From positions 1 to 64,000 of the forward strand of contig JAKFUF010000045.1 in NCBI GenBank assembly GCA_021732845.1: a stretch of 64,000 nt of DNA, in the 5' to 3' direction. Shown in pieces: positions 8,774 through 18,387 of this stretch. The notes beneath the pieces were generated by a model, which did no database searches, had not been told where the DNA came from, and worked only from the letters and a program-made list of their open reading frames with translations. Made by a program: the position numbers and the translations under genes. How positions within the stretch are numbered: the stretch's first letter is position 1; every line of letters starts with the position of its first letter. This stretch comes from Planctomycetaceae bacterium (GTDB lineage Bacteria > Planctomycetota > Planctomycetia > Planctomycetales > Planctomycetaceae).

Positions 8774-9805
8774 ATGATCTCCCGCACTTCGGGCAGGCAA
8801 CTTCGCCTGCGCGCCTTTACGCTCATCGAATTGCTGGTGGTCATCGCGATCATCGCAATTCTCGTGGCATTGCTGCTCCCCGCAGTCCAGCAGGCCCGTG
8901 AAGCGGCCCGCCGGTCGACCTGCAAAAACAATCTCAAGCAGATCGGGCTCGCGCTCCACAACTACCACGACACTCACAACCGCCTGCCGCTCAATCGCAT
9001 GGGCGGCCGGAATAACTCCGGTGCTTGGGGAACTCTCTTCCCCGTGACGTTCGGCAACGTGGGCTGGATGGCAATGATCCTCCCCTTCATGGATCAGGGT
9101 CCCCTCTACAACACGATCAACTTCTCCGACAGTTCCCAGGGTGCCTCGTCGATCATCGGATCGTCCAACGGTGGCATCGCGGCGAACATCGCTGCCCGCC
9201 GCACGGTTGTGACACCCTATCTGTGCCCAAGCAACCCGCAGGCGGCTGTCGTCGTCAGTCAGTCGTCGAACCCCGACAGTTGGGGAGACGGAATCGATGG
9301 TGGCCGAACCGATTATGTCGGAAACATGGGCTGGATGCATGCTGGTCACCGCGATTGCCCCCAGGGGATTTACGGCGGAAACTGGAACGGCGCGGCTTGG
9401 GCCGATGTGCAGAATTTCGCCTCAAAAATGTCTGACTGCAACGGCGTGATCGGCTGGCAGGGTTGCATCAACCTCAAGGACATCTCCGACGGAACCTCCA
9501 CGACGCTGGCGGTGATGGAGAACCATCACTGGATCAACAAAGCCCTTCCTGGTGACAACCCGTTCGCCGATTCGATGTGGATGGGATCCTATGCGATCCA
9601 CAGCATTAAGATGCCGATCAACTGGGACATGCAGAAGAACGGCGGCACCGACTTCCGCTGCGACCAGTGGAGCAGCATCCACACCGGCGGTGCCCATGGC
9701 CTGATGGCTGACGGCGCGGTGAAGTTCGCCAACGAGAACATCGACTGGACGATCCGCCAGGCGATCGGCACCCGTAACCGGAGTGAAGTGGCTGCCGACT
9801 TCTAA
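8774..9805 (+). CDS. DUF1559 prepilin-like protein, copy 2
   Basis: 343 residues, differing from the 6921 product only at one position (TIRQAIG instead of TIRRAIG). Prepilin cleavage site AFTLIE at 14-19, hydrophobic helix and C-terminal H-x9-DG motif are all intact, so both copies should be functional. AAGGTG precedes the ATG. The palindrome at 9838 lies just after it. Confidence 0.9.
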   Translation: MISRTSGRQLRLRAFTLIELLVVIAIIAILVALLLPAVQQAREAARRSTCKNNLKQIGLALHNYHDTHNRLPLNRMGGRNNSGAWGTLFPVTFGNVGWMAMILPFMDQGPLYNTINFSDSSQGASSIIGSSNGGIAANIAARRTVVTPYLCPSNPQAAVVVSQSSNPDSWGDGIDGGRTDYVGNMGWMHAGHRDCPQGIYGGNWNGAAWADVQNFASKMSDCNGVIGWQGCINLKDISDGTSTTLAVMENHHWINKALPGDNPFADSMWMGSYAIHSIKMPINWDMQKNGGTDFRCDQWSSIHTGGAHGLMADGAVKFANENIDWTIRQAIGTRNRSEVAADF

Positions 9806-9837
9806 GAAACGGCACGAACGTGAGACTGATGCACCCC

Positions 9838-9865
9838 CAAGCCCACTGGCATGCCAGTGGGCTTG
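9838..9865. terminator. 28-bp perfect palindrome after DUF1559 copy 2
   Basis: Same sequence as 7985-8012 (CAAGCCCACTGGCA plus complement), followed by a T-rich TTCTTTGTTG tract. Its position rules out the upstream in-frame starts of the next gene, so that gene should begin at 9913. Confidence 0.65.
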
Positions 9866-9912
9866 TTCTTTGTTGTCTGCCGCAATTGGGACTCCGCTGG
9901 ACTCGCGTCACC

Positions 9913-11673
9913 ATGCGACCATTCGTCTGTCTGATACTCGCGGCAATTCTTCTTGCCGGTTGCGATCGCCCACCACCTCCTGAAGCGCCGGCAACAACTG
10001 CCACCAAACCGATCGAAACGGAGCCTCCAAAACCGAGCCAGGCGTTCCTGCTGCGTCCCAAACTGACGCCGAAAGTCGCCATCCAGGTCCCAAGCCCTGT
10101 CTTCCTCGAACGGGCGGCCGAGGCAAAAATTGACCACCGCTACGTGTCCGGGCCCAAAGAAGCCCAATTGATGGTCCAGCCCACGGGTGGCGGCTGTGGC
10201 TGGATCGACTATGACCGCGACGGGCAGTGGGACCTGTATCTCAACCAGGGAGGCAACCCGTCCGCCCCTCCGTCCCCATCTCAACCCTCCGACCAACTGT
10301 ACCGGAATGCCGGATCGGGACTGTTTCAAGCGGTCACCGGTCCGGCCAGGATCGAAGACCGCGACTTCAGCCAGGGTGTCGCCGTCGGAGACTTCGACAA
10401 CGACGGTTTTGAAGATCTGCTGGTGACCAATGCTGGACGGGACACGCTGTTCCATAATCTGGGCGATGGCACTTTCGCAGACGCCAGTGACTTACTGGAG
10501 CAGCCGAGCGCCTGGAGCAGCAGTGCCGCCTGGGGCGACATCGACCGTGACGGCGACCTCGACCTGTATGTGTGCCGCTACGTCGACTTTGACCGCTTTC
10601 ATCCACAGCTCTGCCGCACGGCCAAAGGCGAGCCGAAAATGTGCCAGCCAAACGAGGTCGAGCCGATTCCCGACGAGATGTACCTGAACAATGGCGATGG
10701 GACATTCAGTCCGGCCGCCAAGGCCCGCGGACTGTTCGGCCCTGGAAATCGCGCGCTGGGAGTGGCCATCGCCGATTTTGACAACGATGGCTGGCCCGAC
10801 ATCTATGTCGCCAACGATGCCACGGCCAACTTCATGTTCATCAACCAGCATGACGGACAGTTCAAGAACATGGCGGACGCCCTCGGCTGCGCGGTGACCT
10901 GGGAGGGCCGTGCGCAGGCCAGCATGGGGGTCGGTGTGGCGGACTACGACCACAACGGATTCCTGGACCTGTACCTCACCCATTTCGAGGGAGAATGGAA
11001 CACGCTTTACCGCAATCTCGGTCCACGCGGGTTCAGCGATGTGACCGCCACCGCTGGCGGTGTGGAACCGACCTTGCCGATGGTCGGTTTTGGCACGGTG
11101 ATGGAAGACTTCAACCAGGACGGCAACGAGGATGTGATTGTGGCCAATGGCCACTTGGACGACCCGGGCCACTTGGGAATTGAGCTGGCGATGAAGCCCC
11201 ATTTATTCTCATTCGCCGGGCTGCGGATGAAGGATCAGTCGGCAACTGGCGGAGACTACTTCCAACAGAAATACATTGGCCGCGGTCTGGCCACCGCCGA
11301 CTACGACGACGATGGCGACCTGGACGTGGCCATCGTCAATCAGGATGCTCCGCTGGCTCTGCTGGAAAACCAGTCGGCACGCGGTCATTGGCTGAAACTG
11401 GAGTTCGTGGCTCGGGGCAATCGCCGCGGCATCGGGACGCGGGTCAAACTTCAATCCGGCCAGCAGACATTCCTGCGCGAGCTTGTCGGCGGAGCCACGT
11501 ATTGTGCGGCCAACCAGCCGGTGCTGGTGTTTGGGCTGGGTGCGGAAGCGGCCGCCTGCCGGTTGGAGATTCAGTGGCCGGGCGGATTGCATCAAACACT
11601 TGAAAACGTCACGATCGACCAGACGCTGCGGTTGTTTGAACCCGATGCCGCGGCTGCTTCTCCTCTGCCCTAG
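9913..11673 (+). CDS. CRTAC1-family FG-GAP/VCBS lipoprotein with ASPIC/UnbV C-terminus
   Basis: 586 residues from the ATG at 9913, which gives a lipoprotein signal (MRPFVCLILAAILLAGC, Cys17). The frame continues upstream through the terminator palindrome, so that extension is rejected. The mature protein carries repeated calcium-binding-type FG-GAP/VCBS blades with D-x-D-x-D-G loops (DYDRDGQWD, DFDNDGFED, DIDRDGDLD, DFDNDGWPD, DYDDDGDLD), predicting a beta-propeller. The C-terminal ~70 residues (NRRGIGTRVKLQSG...QPVLVFGLG...LEIQWPGG) match the ASPIC/UnbV domain. Such proteins are extracellular and of unknown role. The TPR gene follows 12 bp downstream, so the two are probably co-transcribed. 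Confidence 0.88.
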   Translation: MRPFVCLILAAILLAGCDRPPPPEAPATTATKPIETEPPKPSQAFLLRPKLTPKVAIQVPSPVFLERAAEAKIDHRYVSGPKEAQLMVQPTGGGCGWIDYDRDGQWDLYLNQGGNPSAPPSPSQPSDQLYRNAGSGLFQAVTGPARIEDRDFSQGVAVGDFDNDGFEDLLVTNAGRDTLFHNLGDGTFADASDLLEQPSAWSSSAAWGDIDRDGDLDLYVCRYVDFDRFHPQLCRTAKGEPKMCQPNEVEPIPDEMYLNNGDGTFSPAAKARGLFGPGNRALGVAIADFDNDGWPDIYVANDATANFMFINQHDGQFKNMADALGCAVTWEGRAQASMGVGVADYDHNGFLDLYLTHFEGEWNTLYRNLGPRGFSDVTATAGGVEPTLPMVGFGTVMEDFNQDGNEDVIVANGHLDDPGHLGIELAMKPHLFSFAGLRMKDQSATGGDYFQQKYIGRGLATADYDDDGDLDVAIVNQDAPLALLENQSARGHWLKLEFVARGNRRGIGTRVKLQSGQQTFLRELVGGATYCAANQPVLVFGLGAEAAACRLEIQWPGGLHQTLENVTIDQTLRLFEPDAAAASPLP

Positions 11674-11685
11674 ACTCCCCGCGTC

Positions 11686-12903
11686 ATGCCGCTGCCCGCT
11701 GTCAAACGCCTCCAACTCCTTGTCGCGGCCGCACTGCTGGGCCTCGCTGGGGTTGCCGGCTGGTGGCTGCCCAATCGTGGGCCAACCCTCGACCAAATTC
11801 GGGAACAGGCCGAGGCGGCACTGATGGATCGCGATTGGGCGAAGCTGGCCGAACTGAGCCACCAGTGGACGGCGCGGATGCCACAGGAGGCCACGGGCTG
11901 GTTGTATCAGGCGGAAGCGCTGCAGCAACAAGGCCAGTATGCCGAAGCGGTGGCTTGTTTGCAGAAAATTCCCGACACCGATCCACGGGCGACGCAGGCC
12001 CGGCTGGGTGAAATTGACCTGCAATTTGGTCCCATGAACCGGCCCCGCGTTGGAGCGGAGGTCTGCGAACGGCTGCTGAAGGTGAACCCGGCGTCGCCAG
12101 CAGCGCGGCAGCGGCTGACGTTCTTCCTGGCGATGACCCTGCAGCGCACCCGGCTCATCCGCGAGATCCGCTCGTCATTGGACCGGGCAGAGGTGCGGGA
12201 GGCTTATGTCTACCTGTTTCTGGCTGACGTGCTCCATTTTTCCAACGGGGCCGAGCTGAATGGCCAGTGGCTTCAGGGCGAACCCGATTCCGAACTCTAT
12301 GAAGTCGCCCAGGCGATGTTCATCGCCGAGGCGCTCGACGCCAGCATCTCCATGGACGATCGCGAGGCGGCTCAATTGGCCCAGTTGGCGACAGCCAAAA
12401 AAGGGCCGTTGCTGGACAAGTTGCTGAAAAAATATCCGCACAATGTGGAACTTCTGGCCTACCAATTGAAACAGTGCCTGCTGACGGGCAAGGTGGATCG
12501 CGCCGTGGAACTGCTGGCGCAGGCCCCCGCCGAGGCGGAACAGGACAACCGGTTCTGGCGGTACAAGGGGTGGGTTCACGCCCAATGGGATGAGGCCCAG
12601 GCGGCCGAGGACGAATACCGCCAGGCCCTGAAACTTCATCCGCTCGACTGGTCGACGCGGCACCTGCTGGCGGATCTGTTGCAGCAGCAGGGCCGGCCGG
12701 CAGAGGCCAAGGCCCAGCGGGATCTGGTCAATCGCGCCAATGCCCTCCGACGGGTGATCCAGGGGGCCAGGAATGCCCGCGAGATGCCCACGGAAGCGCT
12801 CCAACAACTGGCCCACTACGCCCGCGACTGCGGCGACACCCAGTTTGCGGCGGCGCTCGGAAAACAACTGGCTCGCTTCAGCGGGAGGAAGGGCGCGCCG
12901 TAA
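11686..12903 (+). CDS. Membrane-anchored TPR protein
   Basis: 405 residues with an N-terminal hydrophobic helix (LQLLVAAALLGLAGVAGWWLP) acting as a signal anchor, followed by TPR-like helical repeats (GWLYQAEALQQQGQYAEAVACLQKIP; WVHAQWDEAQAAEDEYRQALKLHP). It starts 12 bp after the CRTAC1 lipoprotein. It is clearly paralogous to the convergent gene at 12948-14174: both have an F-x-AMTLQR-x-x-L-x-R-x-IR block and a REAYVY-x-FLA block at equivalent positions. The likely role is a periplasmic scaffold for the neighbouring lipoprotein, inferred only from adjacency. Confidence 0.8.
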   Translation: MPLPAVKRLQLLVAAALLGLAGVAGWWLPNRGPTLDQIREQAEAALMDRDWAKLAELSHQWTARMPQEATGWLYQAEALQQQGQYAEAVACLQKIPDTDPRATQARLGEIDLQFGPMNRPRVGAEVCERLLKVNPASPAARQRLTFFLAMTLQRTRLIREIRSSLDRAEVREAYVYLFLADVLHFSNGAELNGQWLQGEPDSELYEVAQAMFIAEALDASISMDDREAAQLAQLATAKKGPLLDKLLKKYPHNVELLAYQLKQCLLTGKVDRAVELLAQAPAEAEQDNRFWRYKGWVHAQWDEAQAAEDEYRQALKLHPLDWSTRHLLADLLQQQGRPAEAKAQRDLVNRANALRRVIQGARNAREMPTEALQQLAHYARDCGDTQFAAALGKQLARFSGRKGAP

Positions 12904-12947
12904 GGCCAACTGCAAACCTGGCCTGAAGCCGCGCGGAACGCTTGGCG

Positions 12948-14174
12948 TCACCGCAACTGCGGGGGCTGACCTGAAAACTGCCGCATTCGCCGCTGCAGAG
13001 CCGGCCCCACGTCCTCTTCGCCACACTCCCGGTACAGCTTCGCCAGTTGCAGCAGGAGTGGCGGGGTCACCAGTTCCACGGCCGTGAGTTTCTTCAGTCC
13101 CCGGCGGATTTCATTGGCTTGTTCGGTCAAACGGGTCAGCCGCGCGACTTCGGCGGGATGCTGACGGCGGCGTTCGACGACGGCCAGCCGGTTCATGGTG
13201 TTCCAGTCCATGATGTGCATGCCCAGGGCCTGCTGGTAGGCTTCCGCGGCCTCGTCGAATTCCTTGTTCGACTCGTGCAGCCACCCTTTGAACCGCCAGA
13301 AGCGGTTGTCGTCCCGCGCAGCCACGGGGGCCTGGCCCAGCAACTCGGCAACTGTCGCGACATCTGCCGCTTCAATCCGCTCATCAATCTTGTAGGCCAG
13401 CAGTTCCAGGTTCTGGGGAAATCGCTGGAACAGCCTGTTGACCTCGTCGAGTTTGGAGCGGCCCCCGCTTGCCGGCGGCTGAACTCCTGACGACGGGCTT
13501 TCGGCTTCCGTCTCCTGAGTGGTGGGTTCGGGAAACTGCAGGACGCGGGCCACGAGAAACAGCTCTTCATCCGGGGCGCGTTCCAGCCACCGCTCGTTGA
13601 GTTTCACCGCCGTCGCCGAGCGGAGCGTATAGGCCAGAAAATAGTACACATACGCCTCGCGTGGCTCAGACTCCGCAGCCACCGCCGCGCGGATCTGCCG
13701 CAACAGCTTCTGCCGTTGCAGTGTCATGGCGTAGAACCAAATCAACTGTTCCTGCGCCCCCACCGCGCGGGGATCAATGCTCAAGATCCGTTCGCAGGCG
13801 GCCACCCCCCGCAACGGCTCATTCAGTTCCGAAAACGAGAGCTTCGACAGTTCAATCAGAGCGGGAACCGCCTCGGGCGCCGAGTCGGGGACGCTCCATA
13901 AACTGTCGGCCGCCAGCGACCACTCTTGTCGCGCCCGCGCCGCCTGCGCCCGGTACATCCACGCCTCGCCGGCGGCGGGATCCCACGCCGTCCAGCGTGC
14001 GGCCGCCTGCGACAACTGCGCCCACTGCCCATCATTCTGCGCGGCGTGACACTGCGCGGCGAGGTCTCGCAGCCGATAGTCGCGCCACAAACCGTGCAGG
14101 AACGGCGACGCAGCCGTCACCGCCAGCACGACGGCAACGGCAATGATCAGGAAGCTACGTCGCTTGGAAGACAT
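12948..14174 (-). CDS. Membrane-anchored TPR protein, paralogue of the convergent gene
   Basis: 408 residues with an N-terminal signal anchor (SFLIIAVAVVLAVTAASPFLHGLW) and TPR-like repeats (AWMYRAQAARARQEWSLAADSLWSVP; FDEAAEAYQQALGMHIMDWNTMNRLA). It shares with the 11686 product the AMTLQRQKLLRQIR and REAYVYYFLAYTLR blocks and the DDNRFWRFKGWLHE segment (DNRFWRYKGWVHA there), so the pair arose by inverted duplication or by duplication and inversion. Only 44 bp separate the convergent stops. The caspase-fold gene lies upstream on the same strand, ~58 bp away, and may share a transcript. Function unknown. Confidence 0.8.
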   Translation of the reverse strand: MSSKRRSFLIIAVAVVLAVTAASPFLHGLWRDYRLRDLAAQCHAAQNDGQWAQLSQAAARWTAWDPAAGEAWMYRAQAARARQEWSLAADSLWSVPDSAPEAVPALIELSKLSFSELNEPLRGVAACERILSIDPRAVGAQEQLIWFYAMTLQRQKLLRQIRAAVAAESEPREAYVYYFLAYTLRSATAVKLNERWLERAPDEELFLVARVLQFPEPTTQETEAESPSSGVQPPASGGRSKLDEVNRLFQRFPQNLELLAYKIDERIEAADVATVAELLGQAPVAARDDNRFWRFKGWLHESNKEFDEAAEAYQQALGMHIMDWNTMNRLAVVERRRQHPAEVARLTRLTEQANEIRRGLKKLTAVELVTPPLLLQLAKLYRECGEEDVGPALQRRMRQFSGQPPQLR

Positions 14175-14217
14175 TCAAAAACTCAGCCAGCGTCACAAAC
14201 CGTCGCCAATCAGCGGC

Positions 14218-14251
14218 CCATTTGTCATTTCGTCATTTGTCATTTGTCATT
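14218..14251. repeat. TTGTCAT heptamer tract
   Basis: Four degenerate ATTTGTC/TTGTCAT iterations. It overlaps the 3' end of the gene at 14233, whose last codons (MTNDK) are encoded by the tract. The same heptamer recurs in the spacers of the tad genes near 59.3 and 60.5-60.6 kb. Confidence 0.7.
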
Positions 14252-15213
14252 CCCTTTTCAGGCAGCTTCCACGGCAGCACCATCGCCCTGGCCCGCCCTC
14301 CATCCAGCTTCGGATCGTCCGGCATTTTCGGCGTACCCTCCACCGGAGGCCGGCCTCCCTGATCCTCGGGCAGAAATTCGAGCTGCAGTTCGCTCCCCTT
14401 CCCGTCGCCATTGTCATCGATCAGCGCGTGCTCCGTGCTCAGAGTCTTCTCCAAAGCATAACCGGAGGCCACGTTCCGAGCGGCCGCGACATACAGGTCA
14501 AACAACGTCTCCCGCCCATCGCTGTCGGCATCCCGCGTTTCCTGGTGCGGGTTTTTCAGCACGTCCGCCAAAGCCGTCGGGTAGAGGGTCTCATTGACCT
14601 CCTGGTCGGCCTCCGTGGCCGAGATCACCACCCGCCCGGGCTTGGCCAGGGGCTTCAGGAAAAAGCCGCTGACGGGTGTGGTGATCCAGAAGACCTGCTC
14701 GCCACAGTTGACCTCGGCGAATAGTCTTCCGAACTCATCCGCGGTCAGGTCCGGACCGGGCACATTCAACCACACCTTCTTGCCATCGTGATGGGTGTGA
14801 CCAACGACAATCACCCAGAGCGCGTCCTCGGGCTTCAACGCCTTCAGTTCCGCGGCCTCGCGGGCAATTTCCTCCTTGAGGCAGGTTCCGCGTGAGGCAG
14901 TCAGCGCCGGCCCGTCACTCGGCTTCTTGGCGCTGCCGAACTGCACGCGGATCTCTTCCGCCTTGACCCCCAAATTGGTCGTCAGCCCCTCGTGAATCGC
15001 TTCGACCACGCTGGCAAACAGTTTGCGGTGCTCGTCATCGCCCGGGAGGCCGCACAGGATGAGCACCCGGCGCGTCGCTGTCGGGGTAGTCTCCGTCTGC
15101 GCTGGCAGTGGCTCGGCGCTCCCCAGCAGCAGCCAGCCGATCAACAAGGCTACGCAGAACCTTTTGCGACTGCTGTTTGACACGGCAAATTTGTCGAGGA
15201 CGGTCATTGCCAT
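14233..15213 (-). CDS. Secreted caspase/C13-fold protein, apparently without catalytic Cys
   Basis: 326 residues with a signal peptide ending near LLLGSAEPLPAQ. The order of elements is that of clan CD proteins: a first strand RRVLILCGLPGDDEHR (residues 49-63), a histidine strand ALWVIVVGHTHHDG (His139 in a GH motif), a strand where the catalytic C-x-S-G is expected but reads TTPVSG (178-183), and then RVVISATEADQEVNET. His is retained while Cys appears replaced by Pro180, suggesting a pseudo-peptidase. The fold call rests on motif order only. The start could be 15213 or 15207. It is divergent from the membrane protein at 15353. Confidence 0.6.
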   Translation of the reverse strand: MAMTVLDKFAVSNSSRKRFCVALLIGWLLLGSAEPLPAQTETTPTATRRVLILCGLPGDDEHRKLFASVVEAIHEGLTTNLGVKAEEIRVQFGSAKKPSDGPALTASRGTCLKEEIAREAAELKALKPEDALWVIVVGHTHHDGKKVWLNVPGPDLTADEFGRLFAEVNCGEQVFWITTPVSGFFLKPLAKPGRVVISATEADQEVNETLYPTALADVLKNPHQETRDADSDGRETLFDLYVAAARNVASGYALEKTLSTEHALIDDNGDGKGSELQLEFLPEDQGGRPPVEGTPKMPDDPKLDGGRARAMVLPWKLPEKGMTNDK

Positions 15214-15352
15214 GCGGTCGATCTCCGGTCTTGCTGGCTTTCGCCGTTCCAGTCTCGGCGAGACTGTGCAAACGGATATACTAAATCACATTGCGTTTAT
15301 TCCACCATGCAGGGACGGACAATTGGTTTTACCTCACCAGGAGGGTGATTTC

Positions 15353-17302
15353 TTGACGCCGTGGCTCCAGCGACTGCTTGTGTTCGTGCTGGGACTCATG
15401 GTGGGTTGCGGATACTGCGCCTGGCGAACCGGATTGCCTCTGGTCTGGGACGACACCTCGACGGCAGCCACGGCCGCGGCGCTTCAGGAAGTCACGGAGG
15501 GTGAAGGCTGGTTTGCCAGCTTCCACGGCGTGCATGGCGGGGGATACCGGCCCCTGAGCACGCTGATCCGGCATTGGGGCACACGGCTGGCGACGGATCC
15601 TCATGTGCTGCCTCCGGCAGTCCTCGCGCTGAATGCCGTGGTTCTGGGCTGCCTTGCTTCCAGCTACTTCTGGCTGGCCATTCGCGCCACCGGTTCCCTC
15701 GGATGGGGACTGTATGCGACTTTTTTACTGCTGTGTTCGATGCCGATGCTGACCGGTGCGCTGGTGATCTTTGCGGGCATTCAAGCCGTTGTGCCCCTGG
15801 CCCTGTGCCTCGCCCTGGTGTGTCACGAGCAGGGGAACAGCACCACAGGCTGGCCGCGCCGAATGTGGTTCGCAGGTCTCTGCGCGGTCTTCATCGCCGG
15901 ACCGTGGTATCGCGAATTCATCGGCATGGCCCCCTTGCTGATCGCCATCTCCGAGTGGCGCAGGGCACGCCGGCTGACCTGGCTGCATCTCCTCGCCGCT
16001 CTCGCGTTCCTGCACGCGCTGTTTCCCACGGCTCTGATGCACCTGCTGATCCCCTCCCTTCCCGTGGCTCCCGTGTTTCGCCTCGGCAGCCTGGGGGCGG
16101 TCGTCAAACCCCTGCCGGACCACATCTCCCCCGGGACCGTCATCCGGGCGGTGCAGGCCCTGCACTGGCGAATCTTTCTGGACCTGTTCAGCATCGTTCC
16201 ACCCACGGCGGTTGTCCTGGCTGTTGCGGGCGTGCTCGTTTCCCGGCGATCAAGGACCGTCGCGTCGGAAAGCACGTCCGTGACCGGCAGAACTCCGCCT
16301 TCAAAGACCAGCCTTGATGCGTGGCTTCTCGTTCTTTTTTTTCTGGCGACATTTCTGCCATTTCTGAAAGTCTTCAAGATCCAGATGCACCTGGCGTATT
16401 GTCTGGTCCCCTTCTGCCTGTTGCTGGCCATGGGGACCCGCAAACTGTGCGAGGCGGCTGGAAAGTCACGGTGGAGGGGCTTTGCGCAGGCAGCCTTGAT
16501 CGTTGTCGTGCTGGATCAAGGGTTGAACCCGTGGATCGTGCGGCAGGCGACCGCCACGCTGTACACCGCCATCGGCCGGCAAGCCACGTGGCTCAAGGAC
16601 TCCGTGCCACGGGGCACACCCGTGGTGTGCAATGCACTGCAGATTCAGGACATCACCTGGTTCAGCGGCGGACACATTCGCGGCATGGCCCTGTCCGGCG
16701 GCACGCCAGACTCACGCGACTGGATTACCAGCGTCGGCACCTTCAACGCCTTACTGGCCCGGGAGACGCCGGGCAGCGTGTTGCTGCTGGATGTTCGTCT
16801 TCCCAGTCTGACAGGGCAGCCAGGCACCAAACGGACGCATTACATCGTGCAAGAACACCTGGTTGAGATGCAGCCCCTGCAGGTCGCCGCGGCAAACAGC
16901 AGCGACGCCGACGAGGCCCGGTTCGCCTGGCCACAAATCGACCCTTTGCGGTGGCTTATCCCCCCACAAAACGTCTCCTGGCCGGGTCCACCCGACCTGG
17001 AATTCGACGGCTATCGCGGCCCCGACCGCCGTGGCTGGCCGTGGCTGCGAGAAATGGCGCTGGAGTACCACCTCTACCGCGTCACCGGCCGCGCCGCGTC
17101 TCCCTGGGAGCCGAACCCCACGCTGATCGAAGAATACGAACGGTTCAACATCGTCCTCCATGGAAGCACCTGCTACGGCATCCCCGAACCCGAAGGCGCG
17201 TTCGATCTCGCCCGGATTCAACGCGGCGGCTACAGCCGGATCGTGATTGGGAAAACCGTGGAGGAGGTGAGAAAAGGCATTGGTGAAACGACGCAACCCT
17301 GA
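15353..17302 (+). CDS. Polytopic membrane protein, GT-C glycosyltransferase-like
   Basis: I place the start at TTG 15353 because AGGAGG sits at 15339-15344, eight bases upstream; earlier in-frame ATGs overlap the divergent gene and have no such site. The 649-residue product begins with a transmembrane helix ([21 protein letters not shown]), then LPLVWDD and [15 protein letters not shown], the acidic-loop and RPL arrangement seen in GT-C transferases that use polyprenyl-phosphate sugars. About ten further hydrophobic helices follow. A soluble ~200-residue C-terminal part ends the protein. The gene for UDP-glucuronate decarboxylase follows, consistent with glycan or exopolysaccharide synthesis. 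Substrate unknown. Confidence 0.65.
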   Translation: MTPWLQRLLVFVLGLMVGCGYCAWRTGLPLVWDDTSTAATAAALQEVTEGEGWFASFHGVHGGGYRPLSTLIRHWGTRLATDPHVLPPAVLALNAVVLGCLASSYFWLAIRATGSLGWGLYATFLLLCSMPMLTGALVIFAGIQAVVPLALCLALVCHEQGNSTTGWPRRMWFAGLCAVFIAGPWYREFIGMAPLLIAISEWRRARRLTWLHLLAALAFLHALFPTALMHLLIPSLPVAPVFRLGSLGAVVKPLPDHISPGTVIRAVQALHWRIFLDLFSIVPPTAVVLAVAGVLVSRRSRTVASESTSVTGRTPPSKTSLDAWLLVLFFLATFLPFLKVFKIQMHLAYCLVPFCLLLAMGTRKLCEAAGKSRWRGFAQAALIVVVLDQGLNPWIVRQATATLYTAIGRQATWLKDSVPRGTPVVCNALQIQDITWFSGGHIRGMALSGGTPDSRDWITSVGTFNALLARETPGSVLLLDVRLPSLTGQPGTKRTHYIVQEHLVEMQPLQVAAANSSDADEARFAWPQIDPLRWLIPPQNVSWPGPPDLEFDGYRGPDRRGWPWLREMALEYHLYRVTGRAASPWEPNPTLIEEYERFNIVLHGSTCYGIPEPEGAFDLARIQRGGYSRIVIGKTVEEVRKGIGETTQP

Positions 17303-17439
17303 ACGGCGGCGGCCATCGTGCCTGCGTGCCGCGATGGTTCACATCGCAGGATGCCGCTTGTATCGCCTTGTCGGCGTGGCTTACAATTCCGCGCTTCCTC
17401 GCCCGGTCCGGGCTGGTGGCAACTTCAAATGAGATGAAC

Positions 17440-18369
17440 ATGTCGACGATTTTGGTGACCGGCGGAGCGGGATTTTTGGGAAGCCACCTCTGCGAGCGGC
17501 TGATCGCCCGCGGCGATGAAGTCCTGTGCCTGGACAATTTTTTCACGGGCCGCAAAGTCAATATCGAACACCTGCTGACGCATCCGCGGTTCGAGCTGAT
17601 TCGCCACGACATCGTCCATGAGATCTTCCTGGAGGTCGATCAGGTCTACAACATGGCCTGCCCGGCTTCGCCCCAGGCGTACCAGTTCAACCCCATCAAA
17701 ACGATCAAGACCTCGACGGTCGGCATGGTCAACATGCTGGGCCTGGCGAAGCGCTGCCATGCCCGCATTCTGCAGGCGTCGACCTCGGAAGTGTACGGCG
17801 ACCCGCTCGTTCATCCACAGCGCGAAGACTACTGGGGACACGTCAATCCGCTGGGGCCGCGCAGTTGCTACGACGAGGGGAAGCGCGTGGCCGAGTCGCT
17901 GTGCATGAACTATCACCTGGAGCATCAGGTCGAAATCCGGATCGTGCGGATCTTCAACACGTACGGCCCAAGGATGGATCCCGGCGACGGGCGGGTGGTG
18001 TCGAACTTCATCAACCAGGCACTGCGCGGCGAGCCCCTGACGGTGTTTGGCGACGGGCAGCAGACGCGGTCGTTCTGCTATGTGGATGACCTCGTGAACG
18101 GCTTGATGCGGCTGATGGACCAGGACCAGACCGTCGGGCCGGTCAACATTGGCAACCCCCACGAATTCACGATGCTGGAACTGGCCGAAGAGGTGCTGCG
18201 TCAAACCGGGTCGTCGTCCAAGCTGCAACACCTGCCGCTTCCCAAGGATGATCCCCAGCAACGCTGCCCCGACATCTCGCGGGCCAGGGAATTCCTGCAA
18301 TGGGAACCCAAGACGCCGCTCCGCGAAGGGCTGGAGAAGACGATCGCCTATTATCGCGAGGTCATGTAG
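17440..18369 (+). CDS. uxs: UDP-glucuronate decarboxylase (UDP-xylose synthase), SDR family
   Basis: 309 residues from ATG 17440 (17434 is an alternative), the normal length for bacterial UXS. It converts UDP-glucuronate to UDP-xylose using bound NAD. Visible: the Rossmann motif [15 protein letters not shown] at residues 7-21; [13 protein letters not shown]; the UXS-typical [19 protein letters not shown] segment; the active-site strand [10 protein letters not shown]; the Y-x3-K pair in SCYDEGKR near residue 145; and [22 protein letters not shown] with [16 protein letters not shown]. It follows the glycosyltransferase-like membrane protein, so both may serve surface polysaccharide synthesis. 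A REPIN-like element lies just downstream. Confidence 0.92.
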   Translation: MSTILVTGGAGFLGSHLCERLIARGDEVLCLDNFFTGRKVNIEHLLTHPRFELIRHDIVHEIFLEVDQVYNMACPASPQAYQFNPIKTIKTSTVGMVNMLGLAKRCHARILQASTSEVYGDPLVHPQREDYWGHVNPLGPRSCYDEGKRVAESLCMNYHLEHQVEIRIVRIFNTYGPRMDPGDGRVVSNFINQALRGEPLTVFGDGQQTRSFCYVDDLVNGLMRLMDQDQTVGPVNIGNPHEFTMLELAEEVLRQTGSSSKLQHLPLPKDDPQQRCPDISRAREFLQWEPKTPLREGLEKTIAYYREVM

Positions 18370-18387
18370 CCACCTTTGACGTATCCC

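Larger units (their letters stand above)
6197..9805. repeat. Tandem duplication of a promoter-lipoprotein-DUF1559 unit
   Basis: Two direct copies offset by 1,853 bp: 6197-7952 and 8050-9805. Promoter regions and the spacer between the two genes have diverged clearly and the lipoprotein genes carry scattered changes, whereas the DUF1559 genes appear identical for roughly 930 bp in their interior. The two DUF1559 products differ at one residue (Arg versus Gln near the C-terminus). Confidence 0.9.

Noticed and set aside
6291-9349. Two ~400-codon minus-strand frames opposite the lipoprotein/DUF1559 copies
   Set aside because: They are antisense of clear plus-strand genes and exist twice only because the unit is duplicated; no family features.
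9820-9912. Upstream start of the CRTAC1 lipoprotein
   Set aside because: It would translate through the 28-bp palindrome and bury the lipoprotein signal peptide that begins at 9913.
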